Origin: Linnemannia hyalina
Lineage: Eukaryota > Mortierellomycota > Mortierellomycetes > Mortierellales > Mortierellaceae
Assembly (NCBI GenBank): GCA_019671135.1
Contig: JAHRHY010000011.1
Coordinates: 1,798,001-1,862,000, forward strand
Direction of reading: 5' to 3'
Length of the DNA stretch: 64,000 bases
The position numbers were made by a program, and so were the translations under genes. Shown here piece by piece: positions 10,060-21,501 of this stretch. Position 1 is the first letter of the stretch; every line of letters begins with the position of its first letter. The notes beneath the pieces were generated by a model. The model was not told where the DNA came from. It worked only from the letters and a program-made list of their open reading frames with translations, and searched no databases.

Positions 10060-12707
10060 ATGACCCAAGCGCCCTCCTCACAACGCCGTCACTGGCTCAC
10101 ACGGACCCTGGTCCCACTCGCCCTCCTCATCGCCTCCGCCAACGCCAAATGCATCCCCCTTACTGGCTCCACAGCCTGCCCCCAATTCGCCAGTCTTCAG
10201 GTCGACACCACCGCCGCCGCCACTCAAACCGGCCAGGACATGGGCTTTACCATTGCCAACTTTGACGACCTTGCCCAGTTCGACAAGGCGATCCAAGCAT
10301 CGACCGGCTGGTATACCTCCCCTATATCTTGCCCGGGCTACAACAAGACTGAACACATCCGCTACCAAAACACCGTCGCCTGTGCCCTAATGACCCAGGA
10401 TGTAGCCTCAGTTGCTTGCTCCTCGACCGCTACTGCCTTGAGCATGTGCAGAACCACCTGTACCGAGTATGCGACTTCGTTGATGCAGATGGTCACTAAG
10501 TCCTGCTCCAGTGATCCTGAGTCGAACAGGATGGCAATCGAACTGCAGAATAAAGTTTGCGCGGCAGGCAACTCCTACCCAGGCTTGTCCAGTGCCGATG
10601 CCGCTACCTGTGTCAACGGATCGAATAACGAGGATGTAACCTGTGGTAAGTTCTCTCTCTCTTTCTCTTCATTTCTTACTTTTCTATTATATTTATTATT
10701 CTATGCCAACCCAACGGTTCTATTTTCACACCAAATGGATTGTGCAGGGGTACGGTTAATAACAGGGGAACGATAAAAAAGGGAGGGAGCCTCAATACAC
10801 ACAGACACCCTCGGTGTTCCTCGGAAATAAGCACGCAAAGACGCAACAAAGCGAGCAGGAACAGGAATGAACGTCTGTTCCCCCTCTCACGCACCCCTCA
10901 CTTTTTGACAACATCCAATCGCATGGGTCTTATGACATGCGGTTTATATTTGTTCGTTACGATATCGACCAAAAATATGCTGTTGTTTACGCCTTCAGGG
11001 GAGGTGCAATTGTTTACTGCTCCCGTCGCTACTACTCTTACCTAGTATGCTGACGAGAATAAGCGAGAGAGCAAATGGTCTTGGTTCGAGGTATATTGGA
11101 TGCACCAGACCCAAAAGAGTGTTGTTGTTGTTGTTGTTGACAAAAGTAGTGTGTGTTGTGTGTTATTTTTGCTCACAGAGAGGGCAAAAAAAGGACGGAC
11201 GGGAAATGAGAGCAATATCTTTATTAAATTGATTTTTTTGGGTTGCACAACACACAACAACACACACACACAAAGATACACTTGTTTGAAGGAAAGAGAG
11301 AAGGAGTGAGATACGGTATATATAATTATTCTTGTGCCCCGCCAAAAAAAACTAATTCGAGAGATGATGATGACAGTGCAGACAGTAGCAGCTGCAGCTG
11401 CAGGCAGTAGTAACTATGCTATAGTAGCAAAACACAGAAAGGCACCAAGCAGAGCAGAGCAACAATACGACAAACACGACAGACAGGTTTTAAACCACTC
11501 AAGTGCGCCCTTAGTGGGAAACGCTATTTCGTCAATGGCACTAATGAACGATTGAATTCTATTTTCAATATCTATCAATCTAGGATTCGTGAACCAGCAA
11601 GCCATGTGCACCTTCTGCGGCAACGCAACCAACGCAGCCGACACCTGCTGCATTAAAAACTCTGGCCTCTGTAAGCCCGTCACCACCACTACGACCACTG
11701 TCATCACCACCATCGGCAACACCCCACCAGCCTCCACGCCCACCACCCCCATCGCCAACCAGGACGATGGAGACAAGAAGGATGGAGTCATTGCTGGATT
11801 GTCGACGGCTGCGTTGGGAGGTATCATTGGAGGAGGCGTGGTCTTGATCCTCTTGTTCTTTGCCTTCATTGTCTGCTGCATGCGTCGCAACCGCAGCAAC
11901 AACGGAAAGGGCGGAAACAAGGTGCATGGTCATGGAGGCAACGCCGGAGCCAACAACCTCTCCCGCCACATGTCCAACTCAAGTGCGTCCAAGTATAAGA
12001 TCTCGTCGCCTAAATTGCAAGAGGAGGGTTTCAGCACTGGTCAGGTCCCCTCGGCCCCCATTCCCATGACTGCCTTGCCCTCGCTCAACGTCCAATCTGT
12101 CGCTGCTGCTGCCGTTGCTGGTGGCGCTGCTGCTAACAGGATCTCTAAGGCTAGCTCTATCGGAGGCGCATCAGCAGCAGGAGGAGCAGAAGGAAAGCAG
12201 TACTGTCAGGCGTTGTACCCTTACCAGGCATCAATGGCTGATGAATTGGACCTCTCTCCTGGCGATATTGTCAACGTCCACAAGGTCTTTGATGACGGCT
12301 GGGCAGTCGGAGTCAATATGAACACCTCCAATGAAGGAGCCTTCCCTGTCGTTTGTGTCATGTTTGTGGACGAGGCGGCACTTCATGACGACTTTGAGGA
12401 CGTCAACATGCACTCGATGACGCCTATGGGCCTCCGCGAGGACGATAACGGACGCTCGGGATCCCCTCGCTCTTCCTTGCCCTCTAGAGCCTCCAGCCCT
12501 GTTCATCTGCCTAGACGTCAGTCTTCGATGATCCGGGATTCGGTCGTCATCCCTGGTTTGAGCAATGGCGGACGCTCTTCTCCTTTGGCTGGATCTCCGC
12601 TGGCCGGAGGTAACCATCCTGGAAGCAAACTGCAGCCCCCTGTTCGTGATACCATGATGAGCGACGCCAGCTCTATCAACCGCTGGTGGGATGGCGAGGG
12701 CAAGTAA
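10060..12707 (+). CDS. single-pass membrane protein with Cys-rich ectodomain and cytosolic SH3 domain
   Basis: Two exons, 10060-10645 and 11584-12707, encode 569 aa; the junction ACCTGTG|GTAAGT...TCTAG|GATTCG restores C-G-F-V-N. A signal peptide covers about residues 1-29 (LVPLALLIASANA). A Cys-rich ectodomain follows (starting CIPLTGSTACPQF), then a Thr-rich stalk, one membrane helix at about 275-295 (GGGVVLILLFFAFIVCC), a basic stop-transfer and a cytosolic SH3 domain at about 401-457 (ALYPYQAS, DELDLSPGD, DDGWAVG, GAFPVVCV). The tail is Ser/Pro-rich. SH3 domains bind Pro-rich partners, so a surface sensor coupled to signalling or cytoskeleton is likely. The ectodomain Cys spacing (CRTTC...KSC) resembles a Frizzled-type CRD, which is tentative. 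The 938-nt intron is long for a fungus. It converges on the Tco89-like gene with 254 bp between stops. Confidence 0.88.
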
Positions 12708-12961
12708 ATTTGCTTGGTCCTTGCTTAGTTTTTGCTATCCACACACTACACTTCTTTTTCCCGTAGCTTGGGAAGTGATACATTCAAAACCATGTAGCTA
12801 ACGATTATTTTTCACTGAATACCATTTCCCTTCCCCTTTCAAAAGAGGTCTTTTTGACGTTAAAAAATAAAAATACACATACTATTGTCAATACACTCAA
12901 CCATCAACTGTTGTTAAGAACAAGCACGCTTGCAAAGCTATCGATGACCATTCTTCATTCA

Positions 12962-15514
12962 TTATCTAAAACGACCGAGGTTCAGTCCCATACCCTCCTC
13001 CCCTCCCAGTACCTCACTCTGTTGCTGTCTCTGCAAAGCAAAACACCGGGACATGCTCTCCAAGACCGGGTCGGAGGTCATCCGGATACACTTGTACTCG
13101 CGCTGGATCCGCTCCATCTCTCTATGAGCCCTCCCGCGGCGAGCCATCTCTTCTTCGTCCAAGTCGTCGTGTGAGCTGTCCCGTTGCAGGTTCAGTTTCT
13201 GTTGGGTTCGTGACATGGATTCTACTGGGTTCCACGGGCTGCTAGAAGCGTTTGAGGATGGGGAGGAATGTGGTGGTAGGGGTGTGGTGCTGTGGGAGTG
13301 GGTGGGTGTGGGACCTTCTGCGGATGAGTAGGTAGACACTGCGCCTGGGGATGATGGTGTCGTGCCCGAAGCAGCGGCAGCAGCAGCAACAGCGGCGGCG
13401 GCGACGGCGGCGGTAGAAGTTCCTACTCCTCCTGCTGCTGCTGGTACATCCATATCTGAAGAAGTCATCCGCAAACTCGGAGGGAGTCTCCGTCTCGCCG
13501 CCAGAGATCCTGCACTACTGCTACCCGATAACGACCCTGCCTGCTGCTTGGGTGCCGAAGAACTCAGCACCGCATGCTGCTGACTAGCGGGGGTAATAAA
13601 CCGTGAGATGAGGTACAGATTTGGGTCCGAGACGCGCGGTGGGGACGTCATGAACCCCATACCCATACCCATACCGGTACTAGAAGAGCCTGTATTAGAT
13701 TTGACAGACTCTGCGAGCGAGGCTGCAGATCCGTGGCGCGCATGGCGGCGTTGATGTTGTCCGGTCGTTGCAGAAGAGGAAGAAGGGGAGCCAGAGAGGG
13801 CGTTGGTGAACATGGAGTGGAGACTGGATTGGGACCGTGACCGACCGAGTGTCACTACGGGGTTGAGAAGTTTCGAAACCAAGTCTACAGCTGACTCTGT
13901 TGGAGGAGGCGTATCCTGTTGTGAAGGAGAAGAATCTTTCCTGTGACTAGAAGCAGAGTCGGTACTGTTGGCGATGCTGTCGGTGTGGTGGTGGTTCGGG
14001 CTGATGACTGCGACAACGGGTTGGGAGGTCGTCTTGGAGAGCGAGGGGAGGGAGGTGGTTGAGAGACTTGGATTCAAGAGCCTAGTTAGACGCTCCGAGG
14101 GCCGTTGTGAGGGCGGTGTGATTGCCGTCGCTACTCCAGGTGCTGGGTGGGAGTGTTGTTGCTGAGACGATTGATGTCCCCCCACTGTTGCTGCTCCTCC
14201 TCTTGCGAGGTTTGGTGAGGATGTAATCGAAGCCGAGTGAACGACGAGCTCGGGGACTTTTGAGTGTATCATCGTCTCTCTGTTGTTCTTGTTGTCGTGG
14301 CTCACTTCTCCCTTGCCCTTGCCGACAAGATTCGTATCCTTCGGAATCCTATTGCCCTGCTTCCTCTGTTGTCGTTGCTCTTGCTCATCTTTCCTAACAA
14401 GGGTGAGATTTGTGAGTTTTGCGCGGGTCACGGACACATCTGACTCTTCGGCAGAAGAAGAGGAAGACGAAGAAACAATGGGCCCATTTGTCTTCTTTGT
14501 CGTATTTTCCTTTTGTGTCGCTGTCGGTAGGGCGACCATGGCGTCCGGTGCAGTGAGTCGGATGGTTGCAACCTCAGACTGCTGCTTCTCCTCCTGCTCC
14601 TTCTCCGTTGCTCGCATAGGCGCAGGAGGAGGAGTCGATGACGGTCGAAGAAGAGGATAGGGGCGCTGACCATTGTTGGGGATACTCCCCGAATTGGGTC
14701 CACGTTCTAGATCCAAGTTCCCCTGCTGACTACTAACTGCCTGTGAACCCATTGCCTTTCTACCTTCACCTTCGCCAGCTGTCTCGGTCGGTTTCGGATG
14801 ATGATCTTGATGGCGTGAGATATTATGCTGGCTGGGCGATACGGGGTAGGGATCGTTCTTGTGCCGAGGCGGGTGGTAGGGATGGCACCCGTCGTGTTCC
14901 AGTTCCCTCCCCGCTTCCGTTCCTCCTTCTTCACCTTCACCTTCTCCAACTTTTCCTGTTGCTGCTCCGTGGGAGTGCGTAAGCAGCTCCTGATGTTGTT
15001 GGTCCGAGCTCAGGTCTTCATCTGCGTGATCTCCGCACGCAAACTTGGGTCTCCTCTTCCTCTGCTCGGCGGACGTCTTTGCCCGCCTTTCCGACTTTGT
15101 CGTCGCCGCCGTTGCTGTTGAATGTGCTGCTATGGGTGGCAGTTGTTGTTTTTGTTCTTGGTGATGCTGAGACTGGTTGGAGACGGATCGCATCATGGGG
15201 CGGGTCTTGGAGGCTGTCACTGTATGACTATGCCTCCTATTGTTATTGTTACTGTGCCCACCGTTCGTCGTTAAAGTAGTATTTGTGGCGGTGATGGTAG
15301 ATGAAGCGGTATGACCTTGGCCATTGTTGCTCCGGCTACGCTTGTGTGATACCAGCGCGTCTTTGCGAGATGGCCTTGATGCTGTTGCTCCAAGTGTACT
15401 TGTAGGTGGTGCTGCTGCTGTTGTTGGGTCAATGATGCTTGGTTCGGCGGTGTCTTGCCGGGTAGTCCTGTGCTCGCCAGAAGGTTGCGGTTGCGGTTGT
15501 AAAGTGTCGCCCAT
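12962..15514 (-). CDS. Ser/Thr/Gln-rich protein with Tco89-like C-terminus (putative TORC1 subunit)
   Basis: A single uninterrupted 850-aa frame starts at ATG 15514. Most is low-complexity and probably disordered, with many Ser/Thr/Gln/Asn/His runs and basic patches such as SHKRSRSNN. The conserved-looking part is near the C-terminus: SRTQQKLNLQRDSS, an acidic DLDEEEMARRGR, then MERIQREYKCIRMTSDPVLE. This order (SRTQQKL-LQR, then an R-EY-x-R-x-x-DP-ES helix) matches what I recall of fungal Tco89, the TORC1-specific subunit at the vacuole/lysosome membrane that contributes to nutrient signalling. Yeast Tco89 has similar length and low complexity. The assignment rests on these short motifs only. 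It diverges from the GNAT gene on the other strand across a 0.6-kb shared upstream region. Confidence 0.6.
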   Translation of the reverse strand: MGDTLQPQPQPSGEHRTTRQDTAEPSIIDPTTAAAPPTSTLGATASRPSRKDALVSHKRSRSNNGQGHTASSTITATNTTLTTNGGHSNNNNRRHSHTVTASKTRPMMRSVSNQSQHHQEQKQQLPPIAAHSTATAATTKSERRAKTSAEQRKRRPKFACGDHADEDLSSDQQHQELLTHSHGAATGKVGEGEGEEGGTEAGRELEHDGCHPYHPPRHKNDPYPVSPSQHNISRHQDHHPKPTETAGEGEGRKAMGSQAVSSQQGNLDLERGPNSGSIPNNGQRPYPLLRPSSTPPPAPMRATEKEQEEKQQSEVATIRLTAPDAMVALPTATQKENTTKKTNGPIVSSSSSSSAEESDVSVTRAKLTNLTLVRKDEQEQRQQRKQGNRIPKDTNLVGKGKGEVSHDNKNNRETMIHSKVPELVVHSASITSSPNLARGGAATVGGHQSSQQQHSHPAPGVATAITPPSQRPSERLTRLLNPSLSTTSLPSLSKTTSQPVVAVISPNHHHTDSIANSTDSASSHRKDSSPSQQDTPPPTESAVDLVSKLLNPVVTLGRSRSQSSLHSMFTNALSGSPSSSSATTGQHQRRHARHGSAASLAESVKSNTGSSSTGMGMGMGFMTSPPRVSDPNLYLISRFITPASQQHAVLSSSAPKQQAGSLSGSSSAGSLAARRRLPPSLRMTSSDMDVPAAAGGVGTSTAAVAAAAVAAAAAASGTTPSSPGAVSTYSSAEGPTPTHSHSTTPLPPHSSPSSNASSSPWNPVESMSRTQQKLNLQRDSSHDDLDEEEMARRGRAHREMERIQREYKCIRMTSDPVLESMSRCFALQRQQQSEVLGGEEGMGLNLGRFR

Positions 15515-16113
15515 GAGTGAAAGTGAAGGAAATGAGAATGGGCAAAAGGGGAATGAAGAGAAAGAGGGAGAGAGGGTTTTGTGGGGCGTGAGAGAATGAG
15601 GCAGATAACGAATAAAGATGCGGATTTTTTCTTCTTTTTTGAAACAAAGACCGGGGGTTTAGAGTGATGTGACTGAAGGGCAGTCACCCCATCTATCATA
15701 AATAGATCTTACTTCGCCGAGAAATATGCATTGTCGAGCCACGTTGTGGGTATTTACTACATGTAGATGCTTGTGTAAAGACAAGCATTGGCGCTTTGCT
15801 GTCAAGTCGACTACGGCGCAATTGCAATCAACCCCCTAACCACAATGTCCTTACTCTACTCTCTTCATTCATGATTCATGCCTGGTATGGATGTCATCCC
15901 CTCCTTCTCAACTATGCATAGACAGGCAGGCTTCTTTGTCGGCTTTGCTCTCTCGTTCCGGCGGGCAACGAAATGTGCAATCTGACTGAGGCTTAGCGCT
16001 CGGCGCCGTCCTTTTCCTTTTTTTCTATTCTCATTCCATCCTGTTCATCAGCCATCTTTGAGCCCATCCCTTTTTTTCTTACGCTCATTCATTCCATTCC
16101 CCATACCCTCACC
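15515..16113. promoter_or_regulatory. divergent promoter region, Tco89-like / GNAT
   Basis: 599 bp between two divergent start codons. The Tco89-like side (15515-15650) is pyrimidine-rich on its coding strand, and the GNAT side becomes T/C-rich from about 16010. No convincing TATA box was identified. No coding frame. Confidence 0.5.
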
Positions 16114-16984
16114 ATGGTCAACACCGCTGCTGCCAACCCTACCATTCCCGAGACGCAGCAACCTGACACCCCTGCCGTCGCTGACTCCAGGTATGCTCCT
16201 TGTAGTGTGTTACCCTTATTTTCATAGGATCCTGGTTGTCTAACCCCTCCTACAATTTTTTTACAACACAAAAAAAATACACTAGTGAGAACCCCCTGCC
16301 AGACCTGGACTATGTGGTGCCTAATCCTGAGGAGCACCTGAAGCTGTTGGTCGCTATGCGGAAAGCATGCGGGTGGGAAGCTGGCATGGTATGTATAACG
16401 AACAGTTCTCTCTTGCATTTGCGCAGCTACCGAGATGGATGGGTGGAAGAAAAAAGGGGGTGGAGGTCAATTGAACCACTCCCCCACATACACAAACACA
16501 CACACTTGTCACATTTATTTTGTCCTACCCACCCTAGTGCAACAAAAACAACTAACAAGAAACCAAATAACCCAATTGTGTCCTTCCTTGCCAGGTCCCA
16601 ACATGGTTCATTCAACAAGCAGATGGCACCCGTGTCATGTCAATCTTCTACCTCCCGGGAACCACAACCCCCATCGGAATGGGCGCCGTCGAACTCCAAG
16701 ATTTCGATCAAGCCGACAAAGACGTCGCCGACATCGACTCCAAACGTGGTTGCGTCGTCTCGCTCTTCCTCTACAAACAATACCGCGGCAAGGGGTACCT
16801 TGGCAAGATCTTGAGTATTTGTGAAGAGATTGCGAGAGGGAAGGGGTTGAAGGTGTTGACGATTTATGGGTTGGCCAAAGCGGGTGGGTATGAGAAGTTC
16901 GGGTATAAGACGTTCAAGATGGCGGTGAGGAATTATGGTGGAGAGAATAATTGGGAGACGAGATACCTGGAGATGGTGCTTTGA
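16114..16984 (+). CDS. GNAT-family N-acetyltransferase
   Basis: Three exons, 16114-16190, 16286-16388 and 16595-16984, encode 189 aa. The start is ACC-ATG-GTC. The acetyl-CoA motif A is clear: a beta strand (CVVSLFLYKQYRGKGYLGKIL) leading into the R-G-K-G-Y-L-G pyrophosphate-binding loop (Q/R-x-x-G-x-G/A type), followed by a helix and a second strand (LKVLTIYG). The tail GGYEKFGYKTF is typical of motif B, where a Tyr often acts as acid. The N-terminal segment (LPDLDYVVPNPEEHLKLL) is an expected first strand/helix region. The family transfers an acetyl group from acetyl-CoA to amines; whether the substrate is a small molecule or a protein cannot be judged. No targeting signal is visible. The residue order and length match the fold well. 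Confidence 0.85.
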
Positions 16985-17085
16985 AGGCGATTGATAATAA
17001 TAATAAAGTACTACCTAGGTGTTCTAGGATATATGCTAGATCGATTATGTGAAGTTGTTCTGCCAGGTTGCTTGTTAGCTGAGAT

Positions 17086-17170
17086 GTGGGTTCATACGTA
17101 CAAGATGCTAAAAGCACAGCCACGGCCGTTTTCTCGATCATTAAACGTTTACATGGGGCTTAGTACAAAG
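17086..17170. repeat. degenerate direct repeat, copy 1
   Basis: It shares with 17274-17363 the core CAGCCACGGCCGTTTT, then TCGATCAT and GTTTACATGGGGC followed by GTACAAA, with point differences and small gaps. A weaker continuation (GTAG...GTCGTC...CTATCTAT) may extend both copies by about 60-80 bp. Confidence 0.7.
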
Positions 17171-17273
17171 ACTAGAACCATGATTGGTAGATGTGTACAA
17201 GAGAGTCGTCATCCTATCTATTCTCGCTCTAATGTTTCTAGCGTACTAGGTAGGTAGGTAGTTAGCTTCCTAG

Positions 17274-17363
17274 GCGGGTTGTTCATAGGTGTATGATGCC
17301 GATGGTACAGCCACGGCTGTTTTTTTGATCATATGAATGTTTACATGGGGCATTGTACAAAAG
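17274..17363. repeat. degenerate direct repeat, copy 2
   Basis: Partner of 17086-17170. Shared blocks are GGGTT...TCATA, CAGCCACGG, TTTGATCAT and GTTTACATGGGGC. It could be a relic of a short mobile element or of a local duplication; no terminal inverted repeats or target duplications are evident. Confidence 0.7.
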
Positions 17364-19082
17364 GCTGTCGTACCCTCCTCAGAGTGAACTTTGTAGAGAC
17401 TCAAGCTGGCACCTGTAGGACGTCGTCGTGCTATCTATCCTTCCTTTGCGCTCTCTTGTTGATTGAGCTTTTTGTGGTTGCGTTTCGACTTTGGTGTTTC
17501 GACTGTGAACAAACAATACGCAAAATCAATAGAACAATATGAGTGGCAGTGCAGAACCCTTCTTCATTCTTCCTGTTCACAAAAACGACGACAACGATGA
17601 TGCTGACGACGTACGACGGATCCTTCAGTCTCCTTTATTTTTAGAAGGGTTGAATTTGTACAAAAGAAAAAGAGAATCAAAGGGGTTGATGGAGGCTGAG
17701 AATAGAATACAGGTGGATAGGTGAGTTGGTTCACTACTAGGGTTACTACCCGGCCAGGGTGCAGTGTGAAGATCATAAGTGAAGAGTTCACAGTTGGTTA
17801 ACGATGTAGGCGCAGGTAGAGGGAGGAAAGAGGCTTTGTTTTTTTTTCTTCTTGGGAACCCGGAGAGAGACCTTTATGGTTCATTTCCGGATGGGATCCC
17901 AAGTAAAGGATTAGTGAAACCAGTAGGGGTGGTGGATGATGCAGGAGTGAGGAAGTAGTAACGCACGAGCAGCAAACCGCTCGCATGTTTTGTTTTTAAT
18001 TGCTGACTGACACGGATGCATTCATTGGATGCATTCTGTGAAGACTGCATCCCAATTGCTCCAGATTGGATCACCCTCCTCCTCTCGGTGTATTCTTTTC
18101 TTCGTCTTGGACAAGCAACGAATCGCACTTCATCTATCACCGTAAGTAAACAGTGGGTGGTGAACTCCCCACTCCTCCTTTTTATCGTCGATGTGTGCAT
18201 TCATCAAGAAAAGAGAGAAAGGTAGATACGAAAGAAGGGCTGCGGTTGAGTAGACTGAGGAGATTGAGGTCGCGACTGAGCCATGCCCGTGTGATCAACT
18301 GTGCTGTCGCATCCCCTTTCTTCACTTCGTCGATGACTCTATCTCCCTCTCTCTCATAGCAAGCACCAAAGTAGTGCGGAGAATGTGCGACCCAACCAGT
18401 GGAAGCGACATAAAAGAAAAATAAGGCGGGTCTCGCCTTCTCTTTCACGTTTTCTTCAGACCTTTCCTCCCCACTATCAACCAGCCAGCCAGCCAAGCTT
18501 ACTGCATGTGCCTTCGCCCTTTCCATTTTTCATTCCTCGTCCTTTCTTTCCTTCTTGATCCTTCTTTCTCTTCTACTTCTTCTTCCTTCTCCTCTCCTTC
18601 CTCTTTTACTCCATTTCTATCCTCCAATCCCTTGTCGTCGCCTTCACCCACAACCATCCTGTACATTATCCTCATCATCAATTCACTCTTCCTATCTCAC
18701 ACATTCCCTCCCGCGACGTGCTCTAGACCCTCGCTCATATTTTTATCGCATTCGCACTTCCTTCTGACCCCTCACACGGACACATACATAACACATACAC
18801 AATACCATACTCACGCATTATTCATATCCATTTGGCCCATCTCGGCTCTCAACACTTTTCGTTGTCCCACTCCACCCGCCCATTTCCTCCTCTCCACTTC
18901 TTTCAACCAGACACCACTTGTGCCAAGAAACCCTCTTCACTTAACTCGCCAACTCGACTCTCGTAACAGTATCAACTTCACAGGCCGAAAAACCTCGCCC
19001 TCCCTCTCTCCTATCCATCTCGACTCCTTTGTATTTTCCCGCTGCCCCCTTTTCAACTCAACAACCGCACCCATAAAAAATC

Positions 19083-21501
19083 ATGCGACTGTCTTCCTCT
19101 ACTTCCACATCCACACGCATCCTCTGTGTCCTCGCCTGTCTCCTCTCCTTTAGCAATAACAACAACATCCAATTCGCGAATGCTCAAGGGCAGCCCCAAC
19201 CCTGTGGAGGAGCAGCATACAAGGTTGTTGGCAACAAATTCTATATCCACGGAGGCGCCCTCCAAGGTGACCAACTCTTGCAGTCCCTCTGGGCGCTAGA
19301 TCTAACCACCAACTGGACCACCAGCACACCCACATGGATTGCCCTCCCCCTCGGACCCTACAACGCTTACCATTCGGGAGGGCGCTCAGCCGACAACAAG
19401 ACATTTATCGTCTTTGGACGCGACACAGCCGCAGACCCCAACGTGATCCCAACCTCGTTCGTCAACATCTTCGACATCTCCTCAAAGACTTGGACGGAAC
19501 TCAACCCACAAGGAATAAACGATAACTCGCGGAGAGACTTCGACGTCGTCACCAACCCATCTGCCAATAAGGTTTATATTCTGGGTGGAGATACTGGGCC
19601 GTCGGGGAGTACCTACTCGAATATGTTTTCGACGTACGATGTAGGGACACAGACAGTGACCGAGGTTACGACACCCGCGCCGGGGCCACAGAATATCGCA
19701 ACTTATAATGCGGTCTGGTCGCCCAAACTGAATGCCATGGTTGTCGTCGGAGGCAACTACAAGACGGAGACAGCGGCTCAAGGTCTTTTGCTCTATCACC
19801 CCGATACTGGCTCTTGGACTACACAGGTAAAAAGAATGGGCAGCAATGCCCAAACTCTTTCCTCTTGTTTACTCCCACACGCACATGCGCACACACATGC
19901 ATCGAACCGCGCTTTGTCCCTCACAACAATTGACGCTTTTGTTTATTTTTGACTTTTTCTTCCGGACGGACAGACAACAAATGGTCCCTTCAACTATGGC
20001 CGATCCTCCGCTTGTGCCGCCACTAGTAAGTTCACATTCTTGAACACTTGGTGATTTAATTGCACTTGCTGCTTTCTTCATGCTTATCAACCGCCTTTCC
20101 TACTTAACCATATTGCCAATAGATGGTGATGGGTCGTTGATTGTAGTGTTTGGTGGATTCATTGGCGGGTCGGGTCAAGGCGATCCAACCATATATGTTC
20201 TCAACACTGCCACATGGTCATGGACGGCTACGAAATACCCTGGCCAAGGGCGAGGAAATGCTGCCTGCGCCATTGTCGACGACACGTTTATGGTCTGGGG
20301 TGGATTCCTCGCCTCCCCCAACACTAAAAATGGAGTCCCTACTGGCGCTGATGCTCTGCTCTTGTACTCGCTGTCAAAGTCGCAATGGCAGACGACTTAT
20401 ACACCTTCTGCGGCCATGACTGGGGGTGGTGACAATAGCACTGGATATCCGGGGGGAACCACCCCAACCGACGGCGACAACCCGGACGGCAATGGCGGAA
20501 ACAATAACCAGAATGGTCTCTCCTCTGGCGCGTTGGGAGGCATCATTGCAGGAGGTGTTGTAGCCTTGGTAATCGCTATCTTTGGTATTGTGGGTTGGCA
20601 CAAGCGGAGAAAGCATCCCCCGTCTGACAAGGATACGTCGTACGAGACGGCCGGTATCAACAGCATGGAGGAACATAATCATGCGTCAGGACCGTCACCC
20701 CCAAGACTACCCCCATCAGGTCTCAACACCACTACGGGACAGTACCAGTCGCTCAAGGCTGCGGACGAGGCGAATTTCGATCCACGGCTGAGTACTGATG
20801 ACAGCTATGGAAACGGCGGAGGATACTCGAATGCGACCACGCCAACGACACTCGAATTTTTGCACACCAACGAGCATAGGCCGGAACGGGGACGACAGTC
20901 TTATCAGAGCGACGGATCTGTCTACTACCCACCACCACCAGCACCCATCTCGCACCAGCCAACCATACCAGAAGACTCGCCTTACATGTCCGAACACAGT
21001 GTCTCTGGAAGCGGTCGTCGGTTCAATGACCCCCAGTCGCTTACCCTCGACAACTCTGGGGTTGCCAACTACCAATACGCAGGACTGACAGGACCCGCAA
21101 CTGCTGCTTCTGTTGGTCCTGGGTACGCAGCAACAGGGTGTGATTACCACGACGGAGGGTACTATGCTGACCGAGACCGCGAAAGGTACCTGTCCGGTAT
21201 CTCGACACAGACGGGCTACTCACGAGTATCATCAGCCGGGTCAGATCCTCAGGCAATCATATATCCCAATACTTCGCCTCCGATGCCCAAGAGGGTTGTG
21301 AGTGGACCTCAAGGAGGGGAAGGGTACGGATTTGTGATCGAGCCTTCTCCACCTGGAGCACCTCAGGCGTTGCTTGAGCACCAGTGGTCGATTCCCCGCC
21401 AGCAAGAGAAACTGCAACCACAACCGTTGGAATATCAGCAGCCTCTGCCGCAGAGTCCACCTCCACTGGCGCCTCGGCCATCTAACCAGTCTCCGTACTA
21501 A
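19083..21501 (+). CDS. Kelch-repeat single-pass membrane protein
   Basis: Three exons, 19083-19826, 19974-20025 (52 nt) and 20123-21501, encode 724 aa. A signal peptide (RILCVLACLLSF...ANA) covers about the first 34 residues. The ectodomain carries Kelch-type double-Gly blades: YIHGGAL, FIVFGRD, VYILGGD, MVVVGGN, LIVVFGG and FMVWGGF, enough for a six-bladed beta-propeller. A Gly/Asn/Asp-rich stalk follows, then one membrane helix at about 402-424 (GGIIAGGVVALVIAIFGIVGW), a basic anchor KRRK, and a 300-residue Pro/Ser/Tyr-rich cytosolic tail with Pro clusters (PPPPAPI, PQSPPPLAP) that could bind SH3 domains. The SH3 membrane protein upstream is a conceivable but untested partner. It may act in cell-surface recognition or polarity; Kelch-TM proteins of this layout are found in Mucoromycota. 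The 5' flank has a long CT-rich tract. Confidence 0.88.

Larger units (their letters stand above)
16985..19082. other. intergenic, 2.1 kb, with degenerate duplication and Kelch-gene leader
   Basis: No convincing gene. It contains an imperfect direct duplication (17086-17170 and 17274-17363) and a (GTAG)n run near 17248-17264. From about 18430 to 19080 the plus strand is a pyrimidine-rich tract ending at the Kelch ATG; a TATA-like ACATAAAAG sits just upstream of that tract at about 18408. Confidence 0.55.

Noticed and set aside
13362..15279. Several plus-strand frames opposite the Tco89-like gene
   Set aside because: Antisense shadows of the Ser/Gln-rich 850-aa frame.
17539..17724. 61-codon plus-strand frame with an acidic N-terminus
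   Set aside because: Short, isolated, no recognisable motif; likely chance.
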